Assembly (NCBI GenBank): GCA_022316685.1
Contig: JAKJHU010000374.1
Coordinates: 62,001 to 126,000 of the forward strand
Reading direction: 5' to 3'
Source of the DNA: Progne subis subis
Lineage: Eukaryota; Chordata; Aves; Passeriformes; Hirundinidae
Length of the DNA: 64,000 nt
Each line of letters begins with the position of its first letter. Within the stretch, counting starts at the first letter, position 1. Position numbers and translations under genes: made by a program. Below the pieces are notes generated by a model that was not told the DNA's origin, made no database searches, and saw only the letters and a program-made list of their open reading frames with translations. Positions 48,038-60,190 of the stretch are shown one piece after another.

Positions 48038-49516
48038 TATCATGGGTTAGCACAATTTCGTTTCCTAGATATAGAGAAATGTAAAATGTTTTTCCCTGCC
48101 CTGACCGTAGGCTGGGGTGGGGGGGGGGGGCGGGGCCGCGCAGAACAAGAACCTATCAAAAAGCAGGCTGGGATCTTGGCAGCTAAGTTAACCAATGAGA
48201 AGTGTCAATGCAACTTCAGACGGGACATTTAAAACTAATCTGCTGGTGACCGCCCTGTCTCTCTCTATCTTCGGGGATCAGCCCTGAGATGACATCATGG
48301 TCGGGCCGAGCCAGGCCCGGGTCGGGCCTCACTGCCTCTCTGGGCAGCCGGGCCAGGCCTAGTCATGCTTCTGAGGGCCGCTGCCCGCACAGAGAGGGCC
48401 TGAGCCAGCTGAGCCCCTTTCCCCCACTTGCTGGCAGAGGAGAGGAGCGGCTGCAGCTCGGCAGTGCTGGCCATGTCCTCAGACTGTGGCAGAAGGGGCC
48501 AAACCATGGCCCAGCTTAATCACTGCTGGCAGTGGAGAAAGAAAACCTGCAGCTCCATAACAACTCTGAGCTGAGCCACCCTGGATGAGACTGAGGGGTG
48601 GAAAAAAGGACATCTACTAGTTTCTTCCATCAGCACAGCTTTGTATTTTCTTCAGCTCCTGCAGCCTTGTGTGGTTTTTACAAGCCCGAACAGATTTAAC
48701 CCTTTTTCTAGCAACATGGAATTTTAAAGCACAATTCTTCCTTGAGAGAAAGAAAAAAGAAAACGTAAGGGTACATAGAACAGACACCGCATGAAGTCAG
48801 ATTAGAAGTGAAAGAACTAATAATATTGGGATAGGATTGAAGAAGTGATCATTTTTAACTGGACTTTTCTAAGGTAAATGATGAAGAAATTAAGTGTTCT
48901 TTGAAGTATCTTAGTATTATTTCGGTAGAATGCTATTCTAATCAAAATTAAGGACTGATGTAATTGAGATTTATTTGGGAACTTTAAAGCCCCTGCTCTT
49001 GGGTTAAAAGGAGGTCTCAGCCTTCGAGACGAAGATGATTTTAGATCAGAAGAAGTATTCGTAAATAGTACCCCAGATACACTGAGAAACTTTGCTGATA
49101 GAACATCACAGTCTATGAAAACTCTGGGCAGCAGCAGATGTGTGACATTGGGAGCACTGGATTATTTTGTGTTGTGGCAAACGTCTTCATAAAAAGATCT
49201 TAGAAAGACTTTTCTCCTAGAGTAATGAGTAGTTATGTCTAAATTGTGAAACTGACTGAAAATCCTAAATTGTGTCTTTCTATGTTGTTCAATAAGAAAG
49301 TTAATAGTTTGTAAGAGGAAAGAAGCATGTTTTAAGGTATCAGTCTGTTTTAGTTTAAGTTTTTCTTGTTTCTCAACTCTTTTTTTCTTTTCTCAGTGTT
49401 TTAATATATGTTAATAAAACTATTTTTTATTCATTTTTAAGTGTAAGCCTGCTTTGTTTTTTTTTCTTCTAATCTCTCTCTCCTACAAAAAGAAAATTAA
49501 TACTACAACCCCTACA
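48038..49516 (+). mobile_element. Long LTR-like repeat, copy B (full length)
   Basis: About 1.48 kb, starting TATCATGGG and ending CCCCTACA, matching copy A (14889-16216 plus 23696-23752) in reverse complement. The middle (48110-48560) is strongly GC-rich with CpGs and a G13 run, and holds a ~70-bp segment absent from copy A. AATAAA is at 49413-49418, about 100 bp before the end. This layout fits a long solo LTR. Unlike copy A, the flanking 5-mers (ctgtg, ttaat) do not match. The frames at 48035-48519 are repeat-derived. Confidence 0.75.
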
Positions 49517-52500
49517 TTAATGGGTGTTTCTGCCCAGTTTTATTAAATTAAAACCACTATACTGTACCTTTTAGTTCTATGTTCTTCATTTGCATATCAA
49601 ATTCTTCTTATTGTATTCTTTTGCTTATGTTTGGATGCAATGGAAAATTATTTCAAAACAGCTATGGCAGCAGAAGATATATTCAACTCTAAAATGATAC
49701 ATGCAAACTTTATACAGACAGCTCTTTTAAATTTCAATTGCTTGGGGTAAAAATTATGTCATTTTAAGGTTGAGCATATGAACAACACTACTGATAACAG
49801 AAAAACAATCTAATAAAATAGCATTTCAGACAAACAAGGACAAACATGATTACAAAAAAAAAAAAAAAAAAAAAAAGGCACCAAGCAATTTCCTGCTTTG
49901 TTAATTTGTGGGAAATTTTAAAATGTTTAATTTTCACTCCATCTAACTGATTTCATTAAAAAGAAATTGCAATGCACCTACTTTAACAAATTCCATGCAA
50001 GTAATTTATCTTTCCTGCCTTTGAAAAGAGTTTTAATCATCCTAGTCTTTACATTAGTTGCAATACTAAAGGGATGAACATACATATATAAGAGCCTCAC
50101 TTTTATCTACATCTGTAAAGCAGAATTATAGTCTTCAAATGCCTACTAAAATCTGGGAGATGACTGCTATTTTGTGAAAAAGAAGTGTTAACGGTTAAAA
50201 ACAGAGCATGGATTAAAACTGTATTTTCTTTGTTATGTCATACCCCTCCCCAAGCTAACAACTCATAACCACCTGCAAATCAGTCTATTCCTTTCAGTGC
50301 CTGTGAAATTTTTCTGTAGATCCCACCAGAAACATAAGATCTCATAATTTCTAAAAACTTTCATGCCATCAGTTTTGTTTCATTTTCTAACTCATTTCAG
50401 GGTTCCATTTTGAAGCACAGTTTTACAAACATACAGGCACAACTGTGAGAATGTGAACTTCATTCACGCTCTACAGAAGAAAACACACACTTGGGGTTTT
50501 GTTGTATTTAGAGGGAGAATCAACAGAACTCTCAACTGCCAGAAGAAGAATGGGGTTTGGCTTTGTTGTTATTTCCAAGGTTTCTATCTATAATCACAGT
50601 TTGTTCTACTGCTTTTGTGTTAGTCTTGAAGGATACTTGACAACTGCTGACAAAGGTATCTACTTTCACATGCAAAACAATACCACTTAAGTTAAGCATC
50701 ATTAAGGATTAAAAACATCTCCAACATTCTAAGAATAGTTAAGGAAACTGAATCCCCCACGCTGAGCTATTTCCCTTGATGCTTGTTCCAGAGGTAATCT
50801 ACTCCTTGGTCTAGAACTTCCTGTCCCATTTTGTACTAGTTTCCAGGCGCTGTGCAGGCCACAGACAGAGGAAGAGCACTGAGAGCAACACAGAGTTTAT
50901 CGTCACTAGCACATATGCAGTCCCTTAGTACTTTCATACATATATATTAGATTTTTGTTAAGAAATCATTTTATTACAGACAAAAAAAAGTACAGGGAAA
51001 ATCCTTTGGGTCACCTCACCCATTCTTCTGCTAGCATGAGTGTGTCCTATTTTATACTCCCTGGAAATGTTGGGTTTTTTTTATTTTCCGGAGAGCATTC
51101 ACCCACCTGTGGGAATATCAGCCATCATTTTCTACATTATTTTCTACACCAACTTCAGAAAGTGAAGGGAACGCATGATGTCCTGTACTAAGACTCAAGG
51201 CAGGAAGAAAGCAGCGCCAAGCCCTCTCCAGCATTATTTTTCAGCCCTCAGACTATGTGCTCCCCGCAGTGCCCAACAGTGTGATGTTTAATGATATCAA
51301 AGCCTGATCTTAACTCAGAATGCTAATAATGACCTAGTGTTTGGGAAAAAAATCCAGGAGTTCTATGAGAAACCATGGGCAGAAATGTAATGGTAATTTT
51401 TATACAGTTTAAGCCAATTAAATTTGAAAGGAATTTTGTGGCACGAACCACAAGATGCTTCTCTAGCCACAAAGGCTTTCCTCTCAACACTTTTACATTC
51501 AGTAAAGATATTAATACTCTTTAATTAAAAAGAAAAAACAAACACAAACTCCGCCCCCCCACCAAAGTTCTAAAAAACAAACAAAAACAAACAAAACACC
51601 AAAAACACAGACAAAAACGCCTCAAACCTATAACTGAAAAGAGTGTTCTACTGGAAACTTAGGAATTACATGCAAATAAGGAAACAATGACACCACGTAA
51701 ATAGGTACTTTTATAAAAAAAAATCTTCCACAAAGTCAAAGAATAATTAAATTTTTCAAGCTCTGAGGTAATAAGAAGATATTAACACAGGTACAAATAC
51801 AATGGCAGATTACTTTTGCACTTGTTCTAGACCTGTTGCTAGAACAGCACACTACTGGATGTTGTTTCCATTGGTAATAATGTGCAGTCTTCCTGACATT
51901 CACACTTGCCCTCCTCATGTGCAACTTTATTGACAGAATTAAACACGTATCAGTTTCATGTAACTTTGCAAATGGGACAAGCTTATCTACATATAAAGAC
52001 ACATAGCAAAATAATAGCACTTTAGTTTTGACATGCAAAGCTATTTTTGTAGTTTTATAGACTGATTCATGTTTGGTCCACAATTTTTATTTCCCTCATT
52101 ATTAAAAAAAATAGGAAAGAAAGAAGAAAAAGAAAAAATGAAAAAGGCTAACGATGAAAGCACATTACTGAACTGCTTCATAAAACAGCACGAAGAACAG
52201 AATTCCCTTTCTTATTTATTTTTCCAGCATCTAAAGCCACATCACCATAAAAAGTCAGCAGTCTGTCAAGTTGGATTGGAATGTTTTGGAAAATAATTAT
52301 TTTATTGCAAATTAGGAAAGAAGGAGTTCAGAACAAGTACCCACAACCTGAAGCCTCACTGCAGTGCTTAAGTTATTGCACTGTACGTTGCGTGCTCTGC
52401 ATTGACAAATTGACAGTGCATTGCATGCTCTGCATTTCATCTGTCTATCCATAAAGAACACACAGATGCCTTTTTTGGTTAATTTGGGGCTTTTTTTGGA

Positions 52501-54284
52501 GTTTTTTTGCTGCCATATCCTTCTTCTGCCTTACTCTTTCCACACTTCCTCAAAAGATCTGCTGTTGGCCTATGGGTCATCCTTGGAATGCAGTTCCTCA
52601 GATAAAAATGTGTCAGGCTCTTCTCTTCTGAAACTAGCAAATACAATTTGTTTATACATCATCCTAGACAAGCATCACAGGCCTCAATGTCAAAGTCAAG
52701 GATTGTTTCAAGTGCTTTGTGACTCTCTGAAGGCCACAGAAGTATACAATTGTCATTTGAAATGGTAATGTGAATTTTAAAGAAATTCCACTAAAAAAAA
52801 AATCGAATTATGATTGACTTGAATTTTCAAGAGCTTTTCAGAATGACTGTTCAGTGTTTGAGAACGAAGCACTGCATCATGCTGCATAACCCTTCTCAGT
52901 GCATGGCTTTTCTGCATGATAATCATACTCAGTTTTACTCCAAGAAACTTCTTCAGGTTCAACTCAACTCCCAATGAACATTATTTTCTTGCATTGCTGT
53001 GCTCTTCACTGCCCTTACTACCTCCATCTCCCCATACCTGTTTCATGCACTTCTGCAGCAATCATCTGTTTGATGGTTTTCAAACATCACTGTGCCAGCT
53101 TACCTGAATCTGCCTGGCTACAGTACCCTTGGCAAATTAATGCACTCCAGCAGAGCTGCTCCTTGCTGCTATATCAGTGTACCTCTCCTGAAAAGGTTTG
53201 CCTTTTCCTTCTGTATGGTGCCTCAAATACATCAGCACTTGGAAAGAAATGAAAAAATCAATTTCAATACTAAAACCTGGCTAGTCTTCATTTCATCAAT
53301 ATTAGTACCAACACATCTTGGTCCTCACAAGAAAGACTTTCATTTTCATTAAATGGCATAGAGATTTAGAAAGAGGAAACTAAAATGCTCACTCAAGAAC
53401 ATGGTAATTTTTAGCCTTCAAAAGCACAGACAGGAATATACTGCCACACAGGAATTCTGAAACTGTGTAAAAACTGTCTAAACATCTTGCATTTATAGAA
53501 CACTGCTTAGCATCCTTTTGGAGCAAAAGATACCTTACAGCACAAAAAGGGCTCTAAGGCCTCAACAACAAAGGCAACTGACCTAATAAAGGATTATAAT
53601 GATACATTACTTAACCATTGTTCAATAACAAAAGAAACAGACACAACCATAAAAAAGTCACTAGTTATATATACAAGGCAGCACGTGAAAGCTTATATTG
53701 AATTTATTAGACATAGCATCAAACTGAGGAATTGTGTCCCACTTGAATGGCAACTCCGATGTTTGAGGAATTTCAAAAATATTTTGGAATCTGTTCCATT
53801 TCTTTGATAGGATAACATTGCATCTGTTTTTATAAAAATGAGATGACAAAAAGGAAGAAGGGATGGGAACGTGAAGAGGCAAAGTGATCTAGAAATTTCA
53901 AGGAAAAAAATAGCTCAGGAATTGTTTCTCTGTAGTCAAAAGCACTTTCCTGAATCTACAAAGGGCTTTCTTCCTGCCTCTAACTGCATCTTCAAAAAAA
54001 TGTTCTCCTCCTGACTCTTCTTAATATCTTCTAATAAAAGCAGTAAGTTCTGGTATTTTCAGGCAGTGTTTGCCTGAAAATTCACTTATTCTTGAACAAA
54101 AGATGTTTCCACATGTGTATGGTTAGATTTTAAAATTCCTTTATTTAGGATTCAGAACAAAGGAGTAAAGATGACATGAATTTGAACTCCTCTGTGCAGT
54201 TACTGAATCCTATATTAAGTTCCAGGCTGCAAACCTTTCAGAACTACTAGGTATGATGGCACATCTTAATTACCTGTTGGCAGC
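49517..54284. other. Probable intron; nothing firmly supported
   Basis: AT-rich sequence, a poly(A) run at 49854-49876 and an A/C-rich stretch at 51528-51620. A minus-strand stretch at about 51015-51056 has a donor and one open frame but a poor acceptor. A larger splice-bounded region at about 53106-53247 has stops in all frames. Confidence 0.4.
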
Positions 54285-54538
54285 CCCCTAGGGTGCAGTG
54301 TCCATCCTCCAGAAAGCTTAAGCCTGTGACTCTCCTAAAGATATCAGGAAAAATTTCTTCACTGACATGATCAGGCATTGGAATTGGCCGCCTACAGAAA
54401 CAGTGGAATCACCATATCCAAAGTGTTCAAACAGTACGTGGATGTGGCACTGGGGATACGGGTTAGCAATGCTCAGTCACTGGTTGGATTTGGTGATCTT
54501 GAGGGTCTTTTCCTGCCTTAAGGATTCTGTGATTCTCT
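54285..54538 (+). mobile_element. CR1 LINE 3' end
   Basis: The plus strand carries the CR1 3' UTR: 'aatttcttcactgacatgatcaggcattgga', 'gttcaaacagtacgtggatgtggcact', 'ggttggatttggtgatcttgagggtcttttcc' and the terminal 'gattctgtgattct' repeat. It is 5'-truncated and moderately diverged. Confidence 0.9.
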
Positions 54539-55995
54539 AATACATTTCTCCAACTCATGAAACAGACAAGTCAACCTTTACTGTCGAAGTACCTAATCAA
54601 AGAACTGTACACCAACAGCAGAGTAAGAGTAGATATAGAGCTCCATAGTAATCTAGCCATTGGTGACTTGTTTTGCTGTCAAATTACCAGTCTCATAGCA
54701 TGACTTATTTCCAAGCATAGGCATCTCCCAAATTCTTGCTCCTTTTGACATTGCAAAAGAGGACAGAGAAATAATTCAGTTATTTTTAAGCTTTTTAAAA
54801 GTCTGCTGCCTGCCTCTGTGCACCAGAGGCAATATAAAAAGCTGCAAATCAGGCATTACTAAAAAAGATATACAAGCATTTTCAATTGCTTTGGCTCTAT
54901 TTTGCCTTTTGTATTATCCTTTCATTACTCCAAGGCTTCAAAATGTATTCTTAGTAACAAGATCTGTTTCAATATGGGAAAAAGTATTTTTTCCTCTCTC
55001 CCTTGAAATCTCTTTCTATTACTGTCTTGCCACTGAGCATGCATTTCTAGAAATATGTTTTATTTCATTAGTAGTGATTTTATTCAATCATATTGCACAA
55101 GATTTTTTCAGAGGCTGTAGGCCATGCTGTGGGTTGTGCTTTTGCTGTGAAAGAGGTCATATTTCATTTTAACCAGTGAAAAAGGTCACTTGTCATAGCA
55201 GCTGTTAAAGTTTGTTAAACACTCATACAAAGCCAAGTGGCACAAATGGAGATGCCACACAGTTTCAGATACCAGACTCCTGTCACTGGTAAAAACAGAA
55301 AACAAGATGAGTGAAAATAGTTTCTTCTGTATACAATTGAGGTGATGACCTACCTACTTCCACCTGAAGAGGATCTGGAAAGGGAGTCAAAACATTGTTA
55401 GACACCTGTTCTATGTCAAATGTTCACCATTGATATAGTTGGACAGCAGGTACTGCATATTTATTGTCTCAAGAAGGACAGATACTAGCAACGCAAAAGT
55501 CACTAACTTTCTACTCTTTCAAGAACAGACATACTATTTCTTCAAAAAGCTAGATTTGGGAATTACATTAGTTGCAAATTGACAAAAAAATTAGCAAAAG
55601 TAACCGGAAAGCAAGTCCAGAAATTCTGCAACGTTGGCAATCAAATTGCTTTTAAATTCAAAACCATGCTATTAACCCCCAAAGATGTTTGATTTGAAAC
55701 TCATTACCACAAGATTACTTTTCCTTGACAGCACCGTTTTGTACCAAAACTCATAAAACAATGAATTTAAAGAACTCACAAAAAAAAGTAAAGCACAGGA
55801 GAGAATTGCAATGGTGAACATAAATGTAAACTGAATGCAAATTACTAAGTGTGGGCTCCTTCTATACTGCTCTGGGCAGACCTGGTGAGGCGCGTATCAC
55901 ATAAAACACCTAATTAGTATGTAATAGTCTAAGCTAAATACAGAACTGCTGGCAAGGTATGAACCAACAGAGTAACTGGAAATGGTCCTTCTCAC
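54539..55995. other. Probable intron; nothing supported
   Basis: AT-rich sequence. The 93-codon frame at 54891-55172 has no homologue or signal I recognise and is probably chance. Confidence 0.4.
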
Positions 55996-56108
55996 CATAA
56001 TATTTCTTAAAGGTACATGACACAAAAGCAAGGTGTGATCTGCACGGTATTGAATTTGTTTTGGCCGCTGCTCCTTGTCAACCCATTCAACTGTTTTCAC
56101 AGCCTCTT
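55996..56108 (-). CDS. Candidate internal exon of the host gene (113 bp)
   Basis: On the minus strand an acceptor (aatactcatatcag, AG at 56109-56110) and an ATG|GTGAGA donor (GT at 55994-55995) bound 113 bases: two bases of a split codon, then 37 full codons. The frame reads VEWVDKEQRPKQIQY then ADHTLLLCHVPL. Amino-acid make-up is balanced, codon use is ordinary, and CpGs are retained where the flanks have few. The entry phase needs one base from the previous exon; the exit phase is 0, matching 42638-42682 and 37070-37126. This is the best internal exon candidate in the window. The protein is not recognised; a mostly soluble segment is all I can say. Confidence 0.55.
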
Positions 56109-56398
56109 CTGATATGAGTATTGACATTATCAGGAAGAAAAGATAAGCACATATTTTTCCAGAAGACAGTGACAGATTGTGTATGGAGGAGGAAACATGA
56201 GTAGGTACAGCATGCACAGCCCCAAAGCAGTCCCAAAGTAAGCTGTGGGGCCTGACCCTGGCAAGATGGAAATGCTCTGACACAGATCAGTTCTCCTTTG
56301 GGCTGCATAGTACTTTTACTTTACTTATTTTACACAGTAATAGAATCTGCAATTTTTTAACCCAAATTAAACAGTTTCATATGCAATGCCTGACTACC

Positions 56399-56670
56399 CT
56401 TTAAGAGAAGGTAATTTTCCTCATATCCTGTCTAAACCTTCCCTGGTGCAAAGCGAAACCATTTCTTCTACTCTTACCACTTGCTGCCCAGAAAAGACTG
56501 ACCCCCACCTGCACATGACCTTCTTTCAGGCAGTTGTAGAGAGCCACCAGGTCTCCCCTTGGCTTCCTTTTTTCCAGGCTGAACATTCCCAGAGCCCTCA
56601 GTCCCTCCTCATCAGACTCCAGACCCTTCACCAGCTCTGTTGCCCTTCTATTTGTCATACCTGGTGTCCA
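56399..56670 (-). mobile_element. Older CR1 LINE fragment
   Basis: The plus strand shows the reverse complement of a CR1 3' region: 'tagagagccaccaggtctccccttggcttccttttttccaggctgaacattcccag' style text through 'ccttcaccagctctgttgccc'. It is diverged and truncated at both ends. The open frame at 56386-56844 overlaps it and is not a gene. Confidence 0.8.
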
Positions 56671-59383
56671 CTTCTGTCTCCACCTCTAATTCTCAAAGGC
56701 AGCAGTCAACATCAGTGTGACAGAGGAAAAGACAGAACAGCAATATTGGTAACCTTAGATTTGCTGTTAGAGCAAGTCCAACTTTCACATCCATCTTTCC
56801 CTAACCTCACCCATTTCTTAGACTACCTTATTTTTCTACCATAGAGTCAATAAGAAACAGACACAGGAGAGATGTTTTTTAACATATCTGTGAACCATAG
56901 AACCATAGAACTTGTTGCCTCAGTAAAAGCAGAGGGAAAAATAACGTCCAGAAGTTCTGCAAAAGCATAGCAAAATTACTGAGCAAATAGGATTATCTTC
57001 CATTGCTACACACAAATAAGAGCAACAGTTCAACTGTTAAGGCACTGCATAGTTTCTGAGAAGAAAGTTTCTGCAAGAAAGTATATGCCTGAGAATGTTC
57101 CATGAATCCCAGGGATGTGTCTTCTTCATCTGAAAAGACTGAAGTACCAAGATTACAAAACCAAGTTGGGGAAACAGGAACCAAGTTTTCTAAGAAAGAA
57201 GACGTCATGAACAACTGCATTAAATAAGAAAAGTTCACCAGATCTGTTTTTCAAATTCCCTCAAGGCCCTGAAGTTTAATTCTGCCTGGAAATGAAATGG
57301 TCACCAAGCTTAAACTTAAGTATTTGAACTACTTTTCTTCTATTTAATGGAACTGACAACAGTACAGCTACACATTACACACAATTAAATATACTCCTGC
57401 ACAAAACCAGAGTTTCATTTCTAACTGTACACTGAGGCTGCCCAAGGCTGCAACCAACTACAAACAGCCAACTGGCACTATCTTTTTTCTTTCGTTCCAA
57501 GACAAAGAGACAGGGAGAAAGCCAAAGAATGTTCTGCCATTAACAGAGCATGTGTAGATGCTATAACCAGTTGCACGGTTTGTAAATTTATGCGATATAG
57601 TTTGTATTCATAACTTGTGCATATAGCCAGATGAAAGAAATGTAAGTATACTGTAAAGAGATCCTTACTATAACCTGGGTAATTAAATAGTGTAAAATCC
57701 CAAATGAAGTCAGAGAACTAAGTACACACTGCAGAACAACTGCAGAGGTGAGTGCATACTCCCAGAGTCAGACCACCTGGTAAATGTTTACTAAGAAAAA
57801 TGTCAAACTGCAGAACACAGGTTATACAGGAATCCACTTCTATGCTAGTAAGAAAACAGAAAAGTCCTCTTGGTATTTCAAAAATTCTGGACCACAGCTT
57901 CATTTTTTCCTCTATTTAAATAGATTTAATCAGATGTAATAACTGTGATCAAAATCAAATAGTCTAATATAAGATTTGCTCTTCGTCATAAGCATAGAAT
58001 TTCTGTCACTCATGGTGGAGGAATTAAATTTCTGTCATCCTTCCGTAGCGATGTGACTGCTCGAATCAAGCCATAAATTTCAGGGTCATTTTTCTGAGCT
58101 GTTCCACACACTCAAGATTATACTGTCATTCCTACTACCACTCCTACAAATATGAGGACCTTTCTTATGTTGTGAAACCTCCTCTTTGGCAACTTTCTTC
58201 TTTCTTAACAGTAGCACTATTTATTAGGGCTTAACTCGCAGAACAAAACTCATTTCATGATGTACACCTTGACAAAAGCAGCCACATTACTTGCTCAGAA
58301 GCACAGAAAAACCTTGAACCAGGATTGTGTTGTCTGAGGTTAAATTAATTCCTCCAAATAGGAATGAAGAAACACTTTTCTCTCAATCTAACCCATAAAC
58401 ATTTTTGCATCCACCCAAGGGCTGTCCTACTTTTGTTTTTTTCTTTTTTTTTGCAATTGTTAGAGATTTACAAATAAGCTTGATGAAAAAACTAAGCTCA
58501 GTTCCGGGGTGTACATACAAGATTGTTTTGTGCTCTGAGAAGAAAAAGGGTAATGTCCTCATCAGAAAAGAAAGTGGTTGAGAGGGAGCTGATGAACGTG
58601 GGGAGCAATTAACAATTGTTTCATCTTTGGACCTCATCACAGTTCTTTCTGCATTATTACTTTCAAGTGTCCTCTTTTTAGAAAGCCCTACAGATAAAAA
58701 CTACTCCTCTATTTTGAAAAAAGAAAAAAAAAAAGAAAAAGAAAAAGAAAAAAAAAAAAAAAAAAGCCACCTAAATGCATCATTCCCAAAGGCAAGGACT
58801 GAAATGACAAATCAAAAGAGTATGTGCTCAATTCCACCACCTCCCACATTTTAGAAGTGAGATGATATTACTAGCATCCACCAACTCTCACTGTTGTGTC
58901 ACTCCACAAACACAAGTACTTTTCAGAGAAAAACGAAGGGCTAAACTGAGGTGGAAGGAGAAGTACCACCATATTTCCTTAAACATTGATCAATGTGCAG
59001 GTCCTGCCTGCATGCCATACAGGCTGCAGAGAAACTATAGTGTGCATTAAGTAACTGATGTAGCTCTTATAGAAGATACGTTTCTCATTTACTTTGCTTT
59101 GTTTTTTCTTTTTTTTTAAATGGGAAAAGTAATCACAATGGAAAACTCAGAAAGCAGAATGGTGTACTTACTGAAGTAAACAGAGCAAAAAGGTATAAAT
59201 TTTGTTCACTGTCCAGAAATATATAGAAAGTCTGTAAAAACCTGGAGAAAAAAAAAGCCCAACACATATGCTGCTAACAAGATAAAAATTCCAAATTTCT
59301 AGATTTCTAATTACTCTACAGAATGATAAATATGTAGTATCAGCTCAATCAGTTTCAAATGTAATCAGACTGCAGTTTGATTT
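56671..59383. other. Probable intron with one possible alternative exon
   Basis: AT-rich sequence. A minus-strand stretch below 57141 follows a good acceptor and stays open in two frames; see findings. A short 'accatagaaccatagaac' doublet at 56883-56901 resembles a CR1 tail without a body. The purine tract at 58715-58766 is listed separately. Confidence 0.4.
58715..58766 (+). repeat. A-rich purine tract
   Basis: About 52 bases of A runs with spaced Gs. The lysine/glutamate-rich frame across it (58627-58854) is an artefact. Confidence 0.85.
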
Positions 59384-60190
59384 TCATAGAATCATCCTGA
59401 GCTAGAAGTGACCCAAAAGGATCATCAAAGTCCAACTCCTGTCCCTTCAGAGCCCCAAGAGTCACACTATGTGCCTGAGAGTATTATCCAAATGCTTCTT
59501 GTGCTCTGTCAGGCTTGATGCTGTGATCACTTCCCCGGGGAGCCTGCTCCAGTTGCCCAACCATTCCCTGGGTGAACTAATATCTAACCAAAACCACCCT
59601 TGACACAGCTTCATGATGTTCCTTCAGGTTCTGTCGCTGGTCACCATAAAGAAGAGATGAGCATCTGCCCCTCCTCTTCCCCCTCACAAGGAAGCTCTGG
59701 ACTGCTATGAGATGTCTCTTCTTCTCCAGGCTGAACAGACCAAGTGACCTCAGCTGCAGCGTCTGTCGCTTCACCTCTAGACCATTCACCATCTTTGTTG
59801 CGCTCCCATGGACACTCTCTAATAACTTCATATTTATTTTATATTGTGGCACCCAGAACTGCCCCCAGCACTTGAGGTGAGGCTGCCCCAGCTCAGAGCA
59901 GAGTGGGACATCCCCTCCCCAGCCCCCGCTGGCCATGCTGTGCCTGATGTCCCCCCAGGACATGCTTGGCCCCCTTGGCTGCCAGGGAATTGCTGGCTCA
60001 TGTTCCAACTCACCATCGACCCCCAACATTACTTTTCACAGTGCTACTATCCAACATCTCATTCCCCAGTATGTCCATACATACATGGCTGCCCCATCCC
60101 AGGTGCTGAATCTGGCATTTGTCCTGATTAAAATGCATTTGGCTAGTGATTGTCCATCTCCCTTAATTTGTCACAGTCTCTTATGTGTTA
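59384..60190 (-). mobile_element. CR1 LINE 3' fragment, about 0.8 kb
   Basis: It begins on the plus strand with 'catagaatcatcctgagctagaagtgaccc', the reverse complement of a CR1 tail. It continues through 'ccccggggagcctgctccagt', 'cttctccaggctgaacagacc' and 'ttgtggcacccagaactgcccccagcacttgaggtgaggctgcccc'-type text, ending near 'tgtccatctccctt'. 5'-truncated, from a different subfamily than 6177-6855. The frames at 59577-60201 are repeat-derived. Confidence 0.9.

Noticed and set aside
53106..53247. Possible 142-bp minus-strand exon with strong CAG|GTAAGC donor
   Set aside because: Every frame has a stop between the best acceptors and the donor.
58627..58854. Lysine/glutamate-rich 75-codon frame
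   Set aside because: Produced by the A/G tract at 58715-58766.
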